NCBI GenBank assembly: GCA_902556405.1
Contig: CACDWF010000008.1
Span: 34,446 to 98,445 of the forward strand
DNA length: 64,000 bases
Source of the DNA: an uncultured Alphaproteobacteria bacterium
GTDB taxonomy: Bacteria; Pseudomonadota; Alphaproteobacteria; Rhodobacterales; Rhodobacteraceae
Direction of reading: 5' to 3'
Below the pieces are notes generated by a model that saw only the letters and a list, made by a program, of their open reading frames with translations, ran no database searches and was not told the DNA's origin. Below are positions 8,920 through 18,296 of this stretch, one piece after another. The position numbers and the translations under genes were made by a program. How positions within the stretch are numbered: position 1 is the stretch's first letter; every line of letters begins with the position of its first letter.

Positions 8920-9673
8920 GATTTCGATGATCCTCTTTTTTGAGCCAGTCTCCAACCATACTATGCCACATTGTTAATGCTACAACTGCCGCCGTTTCTG
9001 CTCTTAGTATTCTATTACCTAAAGATACTGGAAGTACATTTTTTTTTGCTATTAATAACTTTCTTTCACTATCGCTAAATCCTCCCTCAGGCCCGACTAA
9101 TATCGCAACCTTAGCAGGCCTTTCTAACAATAGACACTCACTAATATTTCTACTTTCCAATGATTCATCACAAAATATTAATATTCTTTCTTCGGGCAGT
9201 TCTTCGATCACATCAGCTAAAGAACTTATCGGTAATATTTCTGGGATAAAAGTTCCTCCGCACTGTTCTACTGCCTCAACAATATTTCTTCTAGAACGAT
9301 TGAGTGATACTATTTTTGTTTGTGTATTATTACTAAATGTTGGCAAAAATTTTCTCAAACCTATTTCGGTGCTTTTTTCTATCAAGAAGTCTGTTCTTGT
9401 TTTTTTTAGTGGACAAAATATTAGCCAAACGTCTCCGGGTACATATCTAGACTTAGTTTTTTCCAAAACTTCAATATCAATTGAACGTTTGTGAACATGC
9501 ATAATCTCTGCTGTGTATTCGCCAGTACAATTGTCAAAAACAAGAATTTTTTCATTAATCTTACAACGCATAACGTTCTTCAGGTAATGAGATTGTTCTG
9601 GCTCTAGATTAATCTTGTCGCCAACCGTTAAAGTGACTTCACAGAAAAGCCTTATGCTAATATTCTTGTTCAT
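8909..9673 (-). CDS. rsmE: 16S rRNA m3U1498 methyltransferase
   Basis: SPOUT-class methyltransferase that methylates U1498 of 16S rRNA. The 254-residue product carries the RsmE knot signatures LVGPEGGFSDSE (about residues 193-204) and LGNRILRAETAAVVAL near the C-terminus, with a small N-terminal PUA-like domain containing HYLKNVMRCKI. Length is typical. It shares a minus-strand unit with gshA, whose start lies inside its last codons, and it is divergent from ubiA with only 28 bp between start codons. Nothing odd is seen in the sequence. Confidence 0.94.
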   Translation of the reverse strand: MNKNISIRLFCEVTLTVGDKINLEPEQSHYLKNVMRCKINEKILVFDNCTGEYTAEIMHVHKRSIDIEVLEKTKSRYVPGDVWLIFCPLKKTRTDFLIEKSTEIGLRKFLPTFSNNTQTKIVSLNRSRRNIVEAVEQCGGTFIPEILPISSLADVIEELPEERILIFCDESLESRNISECLLLERPAKVAILVGPEGGFSDSERKLLIAKKNVLPVSLGNRILRAETAAVVALTMWHSMVGDWLKKEDHRNHES

Positions 9674-9701
9674 GAAACTTAATTATCATGAATGATCTTA
9701 A

Positions 9702-10664
9702 ATGCATAAATTTTTTAATGATAGACTATTAGATGCGCAATCAAACAATTGGGTAGATTTATATATTCCTAGGGGTCTTCGTCCTTATTTTAAGTTAAGC
9801 CGGTTGGATAGGCCAATAGGATCTTGGTTGCTAATAATTCCTTGCTGGTGGGGAGTTTTTTTATCAACTAATGTTGACCCAAATCTATTAAATGGCAACT
9901 CCTTATATATATTAATTGCTTGTTATATAGGTGGTCTTCTGATGCGTGGTGCAGGATGTACCTGGAACGATATAACGGATGCGAAGCTCGATGCAAAAGT
10001 ATTACGGACAATGAACAGACCCATTCCTGCTGGGCACGTTTCGAAGTCTCAGGCATTTTTATGGCTGATACTTCAATGTAGCTTAGCATTGGGGATATTG
10101 GTAACTTTTAATCGTTTAGCAATAATTTTAGGATTTCTATCTCTTATAACTGTTGTTATATATCCTTTCGCGAAAAGGTTTACATACTGGCCACAGTTTT
10201 TCTTAGGCCTTTCATTTAACTGGGGTATATTGCTGGCTTACGCTGCAAATAGTGGAACGTTAGATTACTTCTGTGTTGGCTTATATATCTCTGCAATAGC
10301 ATGGACAATATTTTATGACACAATTTACTCATTTCAGGATCTAGATGATGATAAAGAAGTGGGCATAAGATCTACTGGTATTTTATTTGAAGCCAATCCA
10401 AAGCAATACCTGTCAATGTTCATTGCTTTTATAATTGTGACAACCGGACCTGTTTTTTATTTTTTATCCAATGGCGATCTAATTCAAATTTTTATTCTCA
10501 CGTCGGGTATTTTTTTCTTCTCTCTCCATTTAACGTTTCAACTATTAAAATTGGACATAAGAAACCGTGAAGGTTGTCTTGAAACTTTCAAGTCAAATAG
10601 AACAGCTGGGCTTATACTTACAGTCTTTATGATGTTAGCTACTTTGATTAAGTTTTTTAGCTAA
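9702..10664 (+). CDS. ubiA: 4-hydroxybenzoate polyprenyltransferase
   Basis: Integral membrane prenyltransferase of ubiquinone synthesis; it attaches the polyprenyl chain to 4-hydroxybenzoate. The 320-residue protein has both Asp-rich motifs of the family: NDITDAKLDAKVLRTMNRP (about residues 88-106) and DLDDDKEVGIRSTGI (about 214-228), with eight or nine hydrophobic helices between and after them. The N-terminal LDRPIGSWLLIIPCWWG is also typical. It stands alone on the plus strand between divergent rsmE and convergent moaE, whose stop is 8 nt away. The short 28-bp divergent gap must hold both promoters or they lie inside the neighbouring genes. Confidence 0.95.
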   Translation: MHKFFNDRLLDAQSNNWVDLYIPRGLRPYFKLSRLDRPIGSWLLIIPCWWGVFLSTNVDPNLLNGNSLYILIACYIGGLLMRGAGCTWNDITDAKLDAKVLRTMNRPIPAGHVSKSQAFLWLILQCSLALGILVTFNRLAIILGFLSLITVVIYPFAKRFTYWPQFFLGLSFNWGILLAYAANSGTLDYFCVGLYISAIAWTIFYDTIYSFQDLDDDKEVGIRSTGILFEANPKQYLSMFIAFIIVTTGPVFYFLSNGDLIQIFILTSGIFFFSLHLTFQLLKLDIRNREGCLETFKSNRTAGLILTVFMMLATLIKFFS

Positions 10665-10672
10665 TCAAAAAT

Positions 10673-11098
10673 CTAAGAATTCTCTACCCACTTTTGCGTT
10701 TTGTCTGCTACTTCTTTTTTCCAAAATGGTACGTTGCTTTTAAGATATTCCATTATAAACTGAGAGGCTTCATATGCTTTCTTTCGATGCTTGGAAGATG
10801 TAATAACGAGGACGATATTATCGTTTATTTTTAATCTTCCAAATCGATGTTTTACAAGAATGTATTCTAAATCCCATTTATTTGCTGCGTCATCACAAAT
10901 TTCTTTTATTTGACTTTTCGCAAGCTCCTCAAATGATTCTATTTCTAGATATTTCAAATTATCGTCTTCAAGGTCTCTAACCTTCCCAATAAAGATCACA
11001 ACAGCTCCTGCTTTTTCAGTCTTCAACTTCAGAGTTTCCATTTCTGAATTTAGATCGAAATCATTTTTTTGAACTGCTACGATTATCCTATGAAGCAT
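10673..11098 (-). CDS. moaE: Molybdopterin synthase catalytic subunit
   Basis: Large subunit of molybdopterin synthase; it converts cyclic pyranopterin monophosphate to molybdopterin using the thiocarboxylated MoaD. The 141-residue product shows VVIFIGKVRD, the KHRFGRLKINDNIVLVITSS core, HRKKAYEASQFIMEYLKSNVPFWKKE with the conserved active-site Lys residues, all in family order. It follows moaD by 4 nt and is the last gene of the uvrC-pgsA-moaD-moaE run. The next gene downstream, ubiA, is convergent with 8 nt between stops, so no dedicated terminator fits between them. Confidence 0.95.
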   Translation of the reverse strand: MLHRIIVAVQKNDFDLNSEMETLKLKTEKAGAVVIFIGKVRDLEDDNLKYLEIESFEELAKSQIKEICDDAANKWDLEYILVKHRFGRLKINDNIVLVITSSKHRKKAYEASQFIMEYLKSNVPFWKKEVADKTQKWVENS

Positions 11099-11102
11099 AT
11101 AT

Positions 11103-11360
11103 TTACCCTCCAGTCATAGGAGGGAAAAAAGCAATCTCTGTGGCACCTTCGATAGATGTTTTAACGTCTGTAACTATATTTTGGTCTACCGCTGAATAAA
11201 CGGCAAAGTCTCTTCCTTTAAGAACTGAGTATTGTTCACCCATTGCCTGTAGCTCTTCAATTAAATCTTGGATATTCGTTGATTTTATTTCAACAAGCTC
11301 TGACGTCTTACCGATTGTCTCCCGAATTCTTGAAAAATATTTTAGCTTAACCTTACCCAT
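11103..11360 (-). CDS. moaD: Molybdopterin synthase sulfur carrier subunit
   Basis: Ubiquitin-like sulfur carrier whose C-terminal Gly-Gly is adenylated and thiocarboxylated by MoeB, then donates sulfur to MoaE. The product (85 residues from ATG 11360) ends in FFPPMTGG, the required di-glycine tail, and opens with KVKLKYFSRIRETIG, a MoaD hallmark. The frame could begin at TTG 11375, but the ATG at 11360 gives the normal length and overlaps the pgsA stop in the 8-nt form ATGGGTAA, a coupling junction seen several times in this window. moaE follows after 4 nt, so the two subunits are made together. Confidence 0.93.
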   Translation of the reverse strand: MGKVKLKYFSRIRETIGKTSELVEIKSTNIQDLIEELQAMGEQYSVLKGRDFAVYSAVDQNIVTDVKTSIEGATEIAFFPPMTGG

Positions 11361-11943
11361 TGTTTGCAGTGTCAAAAGCTTTAAAAATGTACTGCATACC
11401 AGTATACCATGTTAGAAGACATGTAACCAAGCAAAATAAGTCTATCGACCAACTGATTACAGTGCTTTGGAAAAGATATATGTAATCAAAAAATAAGAAG
11501 ATTAGTAGTACGGTCTGAAAAAACGTTTTCCATCTAGCAAGTTGAGTAACGCTTAGATCTGCTTTTTTTGCGCTCACAAATTCTCGTAATCCTGAGATCA
11601 TAATCTCCCTGGTAATTAATAGTATAAGCATTAGCGACATAAACAATTTTTCTGGATTATCTAAGTTAATGCCAAGGAAGAAAGCGAAAAGTAAAATAAC
11701 CATGATCTTATCAGCTATTGGGTCAAAGACTTTTCCAATATTACTCTCTGTATTAAACTTTCTGGCCAAATAGCCATCAAAAAAATCGGTCAGAATAATA
11801 AAGAAAAAGATTATTAGACCAAAGTACTTACCGGAAAAAGATTGGTCTATGATTAAGTATAATATTAATACGGGGGCAGCAAAAAGCCTTAGAAAAGTGA
11901 GAAAATTTGGTATATAGCTATACATAACCACCGGTAATATCAT
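11353..11943 (-). CDS. pgsA: CDP-diacylglycerol-glycerol-3-phosphate 3-phosphatidyltransferase
   Basis: Membrane enzyme making phosphatidylglycerol phosphate from CDP-diacylglycerol. The 196-residue protein carries the full CDP-alcohol phosphotransferase signature, DGYLARKFN...GKVFDPIADK (about residues 54-77), and four or five hydrophobic helices. Length is typical. The start ATG at 11943 overlaps the uvrC stop as ATGA; an ATG six codons later (11925) is an alternative closer to the usual N-terminus. The 3' end overlaps moaD by 8 nt. The uvrC-pgsA-moaD-moaE order is a recognised alphaproteobacterial arrangement. Confidence 0.94.
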   Translation of the reverse strand: MILPVVMYSYIPNFLTFLRLFAAPVLILYLIIDQSFSGKYFGLIIFFFIILTDFFDGYLARKFNTESNIGKVFDPIADKIMVILLFAFFLGINLDNPEKLFMSLMLILLITREIMISGLREFVSAKKADLSVTQLARWKTFFQTVLLIFLFFDYIYLFQSTVISWSIDLFCLVTCLLTWYTGMQYIFKAFDTANNG

Positions 11944-13802
11944 GAATTAAAATGATTGAAAATAATTTCTGCTGAATTTTTCGATATTCCTTTTACACCC
12001 AAAAGATCCTTTAAACTTGCCTTCCCGACCTCCTTTGCTGACCCAAAATGCTGCAATAATTCCTTTTTTTTCTTGGGTCCTATCCCATAAACTTCATCAA
12101 GTTCACTTTTATTAATACCAGAAGATCTTTTCTGCCTATGAGCACCAATAGCAAAACGGTGTACTTCGTCACGAATTCTTTGAAAAAAGAAAAGGACACT
12201 ACTACTTGTAGGAAAACTAAAAATTCTATCTCTAAAATAGAAGTCTTCTCTTCCTTCATTCCTTTTCTCTCCTTTAGCAATAGCTAATATCGGAATTTCC
12301 AGTTTGTATTTCTTGAGGACAGCTGAGGCAACATTCATTTGATTGCGGCCACCATCAATAACGATTAGATCGGGGAGGTTTTTCTTAAAATCTTCTAAAT
12401 TTTCGCTTTTTATCTTTCCAAATCTTCGCTCAAAGACATGACCCATAATTGCCAAATCATCTTTGGGATTTATAGAACTATCCTTGATATTATATTTTCT
12501 ATAATCTGACTTAGAATAGCCCTCTAAATTTATAGCCACAAGACAACCGATAGGGAAACTCCCTTGTATGTGGGAGTTATCGTAAACCTCGATTTTTTTT
12601 ATTTTCTCTTCTAATTTTAGCCAAGTTTCAACTTCTTCAAAAAGCGATTTCTGAGAAGCCTTCATCGCTATCTTTCGTTCTAATGCTTCTTTAGCATTTT
12701 TTTCAGCAGTATTTATGAGATCTTTTGCTCTTCCTCTAGCGGGTGATCTAACTACAACTTTTTGTTTCCTTCTTTCAGTGAGAAACCTTACTAATACTTC
12801 GTTATTTCTCAAAGAGGACGATATGAGTATTTCTCTCGCAGGAATTTTTGTGGAATAAAACTGGGCGATGAAATTTTCTAAAATTTCTATATCGTCTGCT
12901 CCACCACCAGTCTTTGGAAAAAAAGCATGATTTCCTCTATTTTCATATGATCGGACAAAAAATACCTGAATACAGACTTCATTCCCCAATTTAAATAGAC
13001 CTATAATATCAGCATCCTTAATATTCAAATTATTGATATTTTGACTCGATTGAATCTTTGCTATTAATTCAATTCGATCACGGTAGAAAGCCGCTCTTTC
13101 AAAATCTAAGTTTTTGCTTGCCTGTAGCATATTGCTTTGTAAGTTATCTTTGATCTCAGTATGTTTACCTAATAAAAAATTTTCTGCTTCATCTACTGTT
13201 TTTGAATATTCTTCCTCAGAAATTTTTCCGACACAAGGAGCCGAGCATTTATTTATATAATGCAAAAGGCATGCTCGACTTCGTCCATAAAAATTACTAT
13301 CTCGGCAATTTCTCAATTGAAAGATTTTCTGGATATAATTAACAGCGTTATTAACTGCAGTGGCAGAAGCATAGGGACCAAAATATTTTACGCCATCTAC
13401 CTTTTTCCCACGGTATTTCGTTACTTGAGGGAACTGTTTGTGTCTTGTAATTGCAATCTGAGGAAAACTCTTATCATCCTTTAAAAGCACGTTGTATCTG
13501 GGATTATACTTCTTTATCAGATTTTGTTCTAACAGGAGCGCTTCCAGCTCAGTTTCTGTTATAAAAAAATTCATATCTCTGGTTGCAGAAATCATTCTGC
13601 CTATTCTTAGCGAGTGTCCAGTCACTCTCGAATAACTTGAGACTCTATTCTTTAGATTTTTTGCTTTTCCTACGTATAAAACGCTACCTGTGTCATCAAG
13701 CATCCGATATACACCTGGTTTATTCGGCAATGTTTTAACTATAGAGGAAACTACCTTTTCTCCCTGGGAGAATTTGTTAGAGTCACTTTGTGTCATTTGC
13801 AA
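11940..13802 (-). CDS. uvrC: Excinuclease ABC subunit C
   Basis: Dual-incision nuclease of UvrABC nucleotide excision repair. The 620-residue protein shows the N-terminal GIY-YIG nuclease (GVYRMLDDTGSVLYVGKAKN, about residues 30-49), a cysteine-containing loop (CLLHYINKCSAPCVG), the UVR helix pair near residue 210 that binds UvrB, the RNase H-like 3' domain with YDNSHIQGSFPIG and DLIVIDGGRNQ, and a C-terminal helix-hairpin-helix. The start could be TTG 13802, which has AGG 6 nt upstream, or ATG 13796, which lies 12 nt from it; I list the TTG. It follows the SDR gene by 12 nt and overlaps pgsA. Confidence 0.95.
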   Translation of the reverse strand: MQMTQSDSNKFSQGEKVVSSIVKTLPNKPGVYRMLDDTGSVLYVGKAKNLKNRVSSYSRVTGHSLRIGRMISATRDMNFFITETELEALLLEQNLIKKYNPRYNVLLKDDKSFPQIAITRHKQFPQVTKYRGKKVDGVKYFGPYASATAVNNAVNYIQKIFQLRNCRDSNFYGRSRACLLHYINKCSAPCVGKISEEEYSKTVDEAENFLLGKHTEIKDNLQSNMLQASKNLDFERAAFYRDRIELIAKIQSSQNINNLNIKDADIIGLFKLGNEVCIQVFFVRSYENRGNHAFFPKTGGGADDIEILENFIAQFYSTKIPAREILISSSLRNNEVLVRFLTERRKQKVVVRSPARGRAKDLINTAEKNAKEALERKIAMKASQKSLFEEVETWLKLEEKIKKIEVYDNSHIQGSFPIGCLVAINLEGYSKSDYRKYNIKDSSINPKDDLAIMGHVFERRFGKIKSENLEDFKKNLPDLIVIDGGRNQMNVASAVLKKYKLEIPILAIAKGEKRNEGREDFYFRDRIFSFPTSSSVLFFFQRIRDEVHRFAIGAHRQKRSSGINKSELDEVYGIGPKKKKELLQHFGSAKEVGKASLKDLLGVKGISKNSAEIIFNHFNS

Positions 13803-13814
13803 AAATTACCTAAT

Positions 13815-14603
13815 CTATTGATCAATTTCCTCAGCTTTTTTTATTGCTTGTAAATTCTGTCCACCATCAACACATACCAATTGTCCACTAACACTTGGAG
13901 TGTTAACAAAGTATTTTATAGTTTCGCATATTTCAGATGTACTTGAGCCTCTTTGTAGCGGTGTAGAGAGCCTTTGTTTTTTATAATTCGATATACTTTG
14001 AAACTCTGCTTTCAAAGTTGGACCTGGCCCTACAGCATTCACCCTTATTTTTGGAGCCAGCGCCTTAGCTGAAATTCGTGTCAATGTCCACAAAGCGGAT
14101 TTTGCTAGTGTATAGGTTGTAAAATCGGTTGTTAGATTCTGAACTCTTTGATCAATTATATTTACGATACACGACTTACTTTCTAACTCACCGGTTTCTA
14201 GCTTCTCAGGCTCCGGTGCTTGCTCAGCAAATTTTTGAGTTAAAAAAAATGGTACCTGCAGATTTGACTTTTGATGACGGTTCCAGCTTTCTAAAGTTGC
14301 AGTTTTTATATTGTCATATTCGAAGATCGATGCATTATTTATAAGTAAACTCACAGGTCTTTTTATCAGCTCTTTACACTTATCAAATAACAAAAGTGTC
14401 TCGTTGTCATTTAATAGGTCAGCCTGAAGAAGAAAAACATCGACACCTAATTCTAGTAGTTCCTCTTTAAGGCTAAGCGCATCATTCTCAGAGCTGTTAT
14501 AATGTATAATTACATTATAGCCAGCATTTGCCAGCTCCTTTGAGATAGACCGCCCTAGTCGTTTGGCGCCCCCTGTGATTAGTGCTGTTTTTTCTTCTTT
14601 CAA
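13815..14603 (-). CDS. SDR-family oxidoreductase, pteridine-reductase/FolM-like
   Basis: Short-chain dehydrogenase of 262 residues. The cofactor motif is TGGAKRLGRSI; the Arg in the TGxxxRxG form is that of pteridine reductases and FolM-type dihydromonapterin reductases and suggests NADPH. LLINNAS and the catalytic YTLAK (Tyr/Lys) are present, followed by RVNAVGPGPT. A charged insert near residues 128-140 (PEPEKLETGELES) is unusual. Start is TTG 14603 with GGAGG a few bases upstream. Its place just before uvrC, pgsA, moaD and moaE suggests a pterin role, but substrate is inference; a generic SDR is possible. Confidence 0.82.
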   Translation of the reverse strand: MKEEKTALITGGAKRLGRSISKELANAGYNVIIHYNSSENDALSLKEELLELGVDVFLLQADLLNDNETLLLFDKCKELIKRPVSLLINNASIFEYDNIKTATLESWNRHQKSNLQVPFFLTQKFAEQAPEPEKLETGELESKSCIVNIIDQRVQNLTTDFTTYTLAKSALWTLTRISAKALAPKIRVNAVGPGPTLKAEFQSISNYKKQRLSTPLQRGSSTSEICETIKYFVNTPSVSGQLVCVDGGQNLQAIKKAEEIDQ

Positions 14604-14622
14604 TTAGCCTCCAATAGACAGC

Positions 14623-15435
14623 TTAAAGTCCAAATTTCGAAAAGTAGTATTTTTCGACTATCTTCGAGTTTATATCGTTTATAAATGAACTACTAAAACG
14701 AGACAAAAATGATTTCTTTTTATTTATATATTTGAATTTTATATCTGTTCCGAACTTTGCCTCCAAAATATCTTCCATCATTCCTATGCCATCGATGAGA
14801 CCAAGATCTTTTGCTCTTGGTGCATCCCATACTTCGCCGTTAAATATTTTTTTTCCTTTTATCTTTTCACCTCTGCGTTCACTCACAAAAGATTTAAAGT
14901 TGTCAAAAATGGCTTTTTGGATAGCTTTTAGACGTTTTACGTCACCAGCTTTTTCAGGTTGGAAAGGATCTAGCATACTCTTTTCTTCTCCAGCAGTGTA
15001 TACTCTCCTCTCGATACCATATCTGGATAAAAGCTCTGAAAATCCGAAACTTGCAGAGATAACACCTATGGACCCTATGATTGAATTTATATCCGCGTAG
15101 ATTTCTTTACCAGCACAAGCTAACCAATAGCCTCCAGATGCAGCAACATCTTCACAGAAGCATAAAACAGGTATTTTCTTTTCCTCAGATAATTTTAAAA
15201 TTCTCGATGCTATGAGAGATGATTGTGTAGGCGATCCGCCAGGAGAATTTATTTTTATTGCGATAGCTTTGGCCTTTTCGAACTCAAAGGCTTTTTCTAA
15301 TAACTTTTGAGTATTTGAATCGTCTAGACCTCCTGACCCAAATCTACTAACTGCACCTATGACCCCATCTAGCCGTATAACAACAACCAATGGCTTTTTT
15401 CGAAAAAATTTCCTCATACTGCTAATCATACCCAT
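14623..15435 (-). CDS. sppA: S49-family serine peptidase (short SppA/SohB type)
   Basis: Membrane-associated protease of the signal-peptide-peptidase-A family, in the short single-domain form (270 residues). AASGGYWLACAG and INSIIGSIGVISASFGFSELL hold the oxyanion and catalytic Ser regions; SPGGSPTQS and AKAIAIKINSPGG are also family hallmarks. The catalytic Lys is expected in the C-terminal half (EIRR-GEK segment), which I cannot fix by eye. There is no clear signal peptide or strong helix, only a basic N-terminus, so it may be cytoplasmic or peripheral. SD GGGGTGAG lies before ATG 15435. It starts a run leading into the SDR and uvrC with a 19-nt gap. Confidence 0.88.
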   Translation of the reverse strand: MGMISSMRKFFRKKPLVVVIRLDGVIGAVSRFGSGGLDDSNTQKLLEKAFEFEKAKAIAIKINSPGGSPTQSSLIASRILKLSEEKKIPVLCFCEDVAASGGYWLACAGKEIYADINSIIGSIGVISASFGFSELLSRYGIERRVYTAGEEKSMLDPFQPEKAGDVKRLKAIQKAIFDNFKSFVSERRGEKIKGKKIFNGEVWDAPRAKDLGLIDGIGMMEDILEAKFGTDIKFKYINKKKSFLSRFSSSFINDINSKIVEKYYFSKFGL

Positions 15436-15570
15436 CGCTCACCCCATTAAGAAATTTATTGTTAACATTTTACAAATAATTGTTTATGCACTAATAGTCA
15501 AAGCTTATAGGCCATTTCTTAAATCCTAAAAATGCTAACACGCAAATATATATTGTGAAGGAATCTAAAA

Positions 15571-16617
15571 TTGAAACTTGTAAATTTGGGAAATACAGAA
15601 TTAACAGTAACAGACTTTTGCTTAGGAACGATGACTTGGGGCGAGCAGACTGATGAAGTGGATGCGCATAAGCAAATAGAAATGAGTTTAGATGCAGGAA
15701 TTAACTTTATAGATACTGCCGAAATGTATCCTGTCTGTCCTTTGAGAGCAGAAACCACGGGTGATACTGAAAGAATCCTGGGCAACTGGCTTGGTAAAAA
15801 TTCGCAGAAAAGAAAAGAATTAGTAATTGCTACAAAAATCAGTGGCAAAGGCTATAAAAACGTTAGGAATGGTAAAGGAATTTTTCCAAAAGAAATCCGG
15901 TTAGCGATAGAAGGTAGTCTAAAAAATTTACAAACAGACTATATCGACCTTTATCAATTACATTGGCCAAACAGAGGCAGTTATCATTTTAGACAATATT
16001 GGAACTACGACCCTACCAGCCAAGAAAGTAGTGTAGAGCGAGAAAATATTGAGTTAGTCGTTAAGGAACTATATGATCTCAAAAAAGAGGGAAAAATTAG
16101 ATATATTGGATTATCTAACGAGACAGCCTGGGGAACAGTACAATTCGCCAACGAAGCAAAAAAATATAATGACTTCTCAATTGCATCCATACAGAATGAA
16201 TATAGCTTACTTTGTAGAATATTTGATACGGACTTGGCTGAAACATGTTTTCACGAAAATGTTAAGTTGCTAGCCTATTCGCCCTTAGTTGGAGGAATGA
16301 TCACAGGAAAGTATCTCAATAGTCAAGTACCCAAAAACTCAAGGCTATCTAGGATCCCCGATATGTTCGGAAGGGTCACGCCAAATTCTACTAAAGCAAT
16401 AGAAGAATATATCGAATTATCTAAGAGTTTTGAATTAGATCCCGTTCATTTAGCTCTAAGCTTTTGTAGATCGAGACCATTTATGGGATCTGTAATTTTT
16501 GGTGCATCAAACGTAGATCAACTAAAGTTGATTTTAAAAGGTAAAGACATATACCTCAAAGACGATTTATTATCAGAAGTTAACAAGCTTTATAAAAAAA
16601 TTCCAATGCCTATGTAA
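15571..16617 (+). CDS. tas: NADP-dependent aldo-keto reductase, Tas type
   Basis: Aldo-keto reductase of 348 residues, the length of E. coli Tas. The catalytic tetrad is visible: Asp in NFIDTAEMY, Tyr in the same motif, Lys in VIATKISG and His in LYQLHWPNRG. The Tas-like insert after the His (about residues 133-160) and the C-terminal NADPH-binding GSVIFGASNVDQL are present. Start is TTG 15571 with AAGGA at 15558-15562, 8 nt away. The gene is followed 3 nt later by an ABC exporter pair, perhaps in one transcript. Substrate is unknown; Tas itself has no firmly known physiological substrate. Confidence 0.88.
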   Translation: MKLVNLGNTELTVTDFCLGTMTWGEQTDEVDAHKQIEMSLDAGINFIDTAEMYPVCPLRAETTGDTERILGNWLGKNSQKRKELVIATKISGKGYKNVRNGKGIFPKEIRLAIEGSLKNLQTDYIDLYQLHWPNRGSYHFRQYWNYDPTSQESSVERENIELVVKELYDLKKEGKIRYIGLSNETAWGTVQFANEAKKYNDFSIASIQNEYSLLCRIFDTDLAETCFHENVKLLAYSPLVGGMITGKYLNSQVPKNSRLSRIPDMFGRVTPNSTKAIEEYIELSKSFELDPVHLALSFCRSRPFMGSVIFGASNVDQLKLILKGKDIYLKDDLLSEVNKLYKKIPMPM

Positions 16618-16620
16618 GTT

Positions 16621-17538
16621 ATGAAAAGTCAAATTTCAATTGAGAACGTCTCAAAAGTATTTGGAAGACATAAAGCTTTAGATAATGTTTCCCTTGAAAT
16701 CAAAAAAGGTGAAATCTTCGCTTTATTAGGGCCAAATGGCGCTGGAAAGACAACATTAATATCAGCTATATGTGGATTATGTAGGCAATCAAGTGGGACT
16801 ATCAAAGTTAATGATTTCGATACTTTATCTCAATACAAAGAAACCAGAAATCAAATTGGGTTAGTTCCTCAAGAGTTGCCTTTGGATGGGTTTGAAAGTG
16901 TTTATAACTCATGTCAATTTTCGAGAGGGCTCTTTGGATTAAAAGACAGCCGAGATCATGTTGAAAAAATTTTAAAAACCTTGTCACTCTTTGACAAACG
17001 AGATGAACAGATTTTTGGTCTGTCGGGAGGAATGAAAAGACGTCTCCTTATAGCTAAAGCTTTGGCACATGAACCCAAAATCCTATTTCTGGATGAACCC
17101 ACTGCAGGTGTTGATGTTTCATTAAGAAGAGACATCTGGAGGCTCATAGAAGATCAAAAAAAAATGGGCGTTACTATCATTCTTACAACACATTATATCG
17201 AGGAAGCAGAACAATTGGCCGACAGAGTTGGAATAATTAATTCAGGCGAGATTATTCTCGTTAAAGAAAAAACTACTCTTATGAGTGAATTTAGTAAAAA
17301 AACAACTTTTATAAGATTGACTAAAAAACTTAAAGACCCTTCTTTTATGAAAAAAAACAAAAAGATTTCACTTACAGAGAATGGTATGACGCTTAAGCTC
17401 GTTGGTATCAACAATACGTCTAATGAATTACAATCTATCGTGAATTTGCTTTCGCAGAATGGTATCGCTTTTACTGAAATCAACACAGTGGACAATTCAT
17501 TAGAAGATATATTTTTGGATTTGGTTGAAACGCAATGA
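16621..17538 (+). CDS. ABC-2 type exporter ATP-binding protein (YadG-like)
   Basis: ATPase of a drug/lipid-type ABC-2 exporter. The 305-residue protein has Walker A GPNGAGKTT (about residues 35-43), Q-loop VPQELPLDGF, signature LSGGMKRRLLIAKAL, Walker B ILFLDEPTAGVD and the switch His in TTHYIEEAE, then a roughly 85-residue C-terminal extension. It overlaps the permease by 4 nt (ATGA), so the two subunits are translated together. The pair resembles E. coli YadG/YadH and NodI/NodJ in size and order. Transported substrate is unknown. Confidence 0.92.
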   Translation: MKSQISIENVSKVFGRHKALDNVSLEIKKGEIFALLGPNGAGKTTLISAICGLCRQSSGTIKVNDFDTLSQYKETRNQIGLVPQELPLDGFESVYNSCQFSRGLFGLKDSRDHVEKILKTLSLFDKRDEQIFGLSGGMKRRLLIAKALAHEPKILFLDEPTAGVDVSLRRDIWRLIEDQKKMGVTIILTTHYIEEAEQLADRVGIINSGEIILVKEKTTLMSEFSKKTTFIRLTKKLKDPSFMKKNKKISLTENGMTLKLVGINNTSNELQSIVNLLSQNGIAFTEINTVDNSLEDIFLDLVETQ

Positions 17539-18296
17539 ACATTCAAGCTGCAATAACAATTTACAAATTTGAGATGGCTCGCTTTAGGCGGACTATCTTT
17601 CAGAGCTTAGTAGCTCCTATAATCACGACTTCCCTCTATTTTGTTGTCTTTGGTGCAGCTATTGGGTCAAAGATTGAATCGATTAATGGCGTCTCATATG
17701 GCTCATTCATAGTACCAGGATTAATAATGCTTTATCTGATGACTGAAAGTATCAACAACGCCGCCTTCGGAATTTATTTTCCAAAATTTGTTGGTTCAAT
17801 TTTCGAAGTCCTATCAGCACCTGTTTCTTCTTTGGAAGCCACTGTTGGTTATGTAGGTGCCGCGGCTTCAAAATCGACGATAATTGGCTTGATGATCTTT
17901 CTTACATCTAATCTATTTGTTACCCATGATATAAAATATCCTTTAGTAATGGCTGTTTTTATAATTTTGACAGCAATCACCTTCTCTCTTTTCGGATTCA
18001 TAATTGGTATCTGGGCACAAAACTGGGAGAAGTTGAGTATTATTCCCACTCTACTTGTAACCCCACTAGTATTTCTCGGAGGAAGCTTTTACTCTATTGA
18101 TATGTTGCCTGAGTTTTGGCAAAAAGTATCACTACTTAACCCCGTTTTTTATCTTATAAGCGGTTTTAGATGGAGTTTCTTTGGTACATCTGAAATACCA
18201 ATAGCACTTTCCATAGTAGCTATATTGTCATTTATGGCGATCTGTTTATTAATTATTGCCATAATTTTCAAAACTGGCTATAGGCTGCGGACCTAA
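17535..18296 (+). CDS. ABC-2 type exporter permease (YadH-like)
   Basis: Membrane subunit of the ABC-2 exporter, 253 residues with six hydrophobic helices. The family signature region TPLVFLGGSFYSIDMLPEFWQKVSLLNP is present around residues 175-202 and is followed by the final helices; the N-terminal amphipathic start and EVLSAPVSSLEATVGY coupling region also fit. It overlaps the ATPase gene by 4 nt. Its stop TAA (18294-18296) is immediately followed by the stop of the convergent glutaryl-CoA dehydrogenase gene, leaving no room for an intergenic terminator. Confidence 0.92.
   Translation: MNIQAAITIYKFEMARFRRTIFQSLVAPIITTSLYFVVFGAAIGSKIESINGVSYGSFIVPGLIMLYLMTESINNAAFGIYFPKFVGSIFEVLSAPVSSLEATVGYVGAAASKSTIIGLMIFLTSNLFVTHDIKYPLVMAVFIILTAITFSLFGFIIGIWAQNWEKLSIIPTLLVTPLVFLGGSFYSIDMLPEFWQKVSLLNPVFYLISGFRWSFFGTSEIPIALSIVAILSFMAICLLIIAIIFKTGYRLRT

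Noticed and set aside
8940..9494. 184-codon plus-strand frame opposite rsmE
   Set aside because: rsmE on the minus strand has all family motifs; this frame is only its shadow and has no ribosome site or junction evidence.
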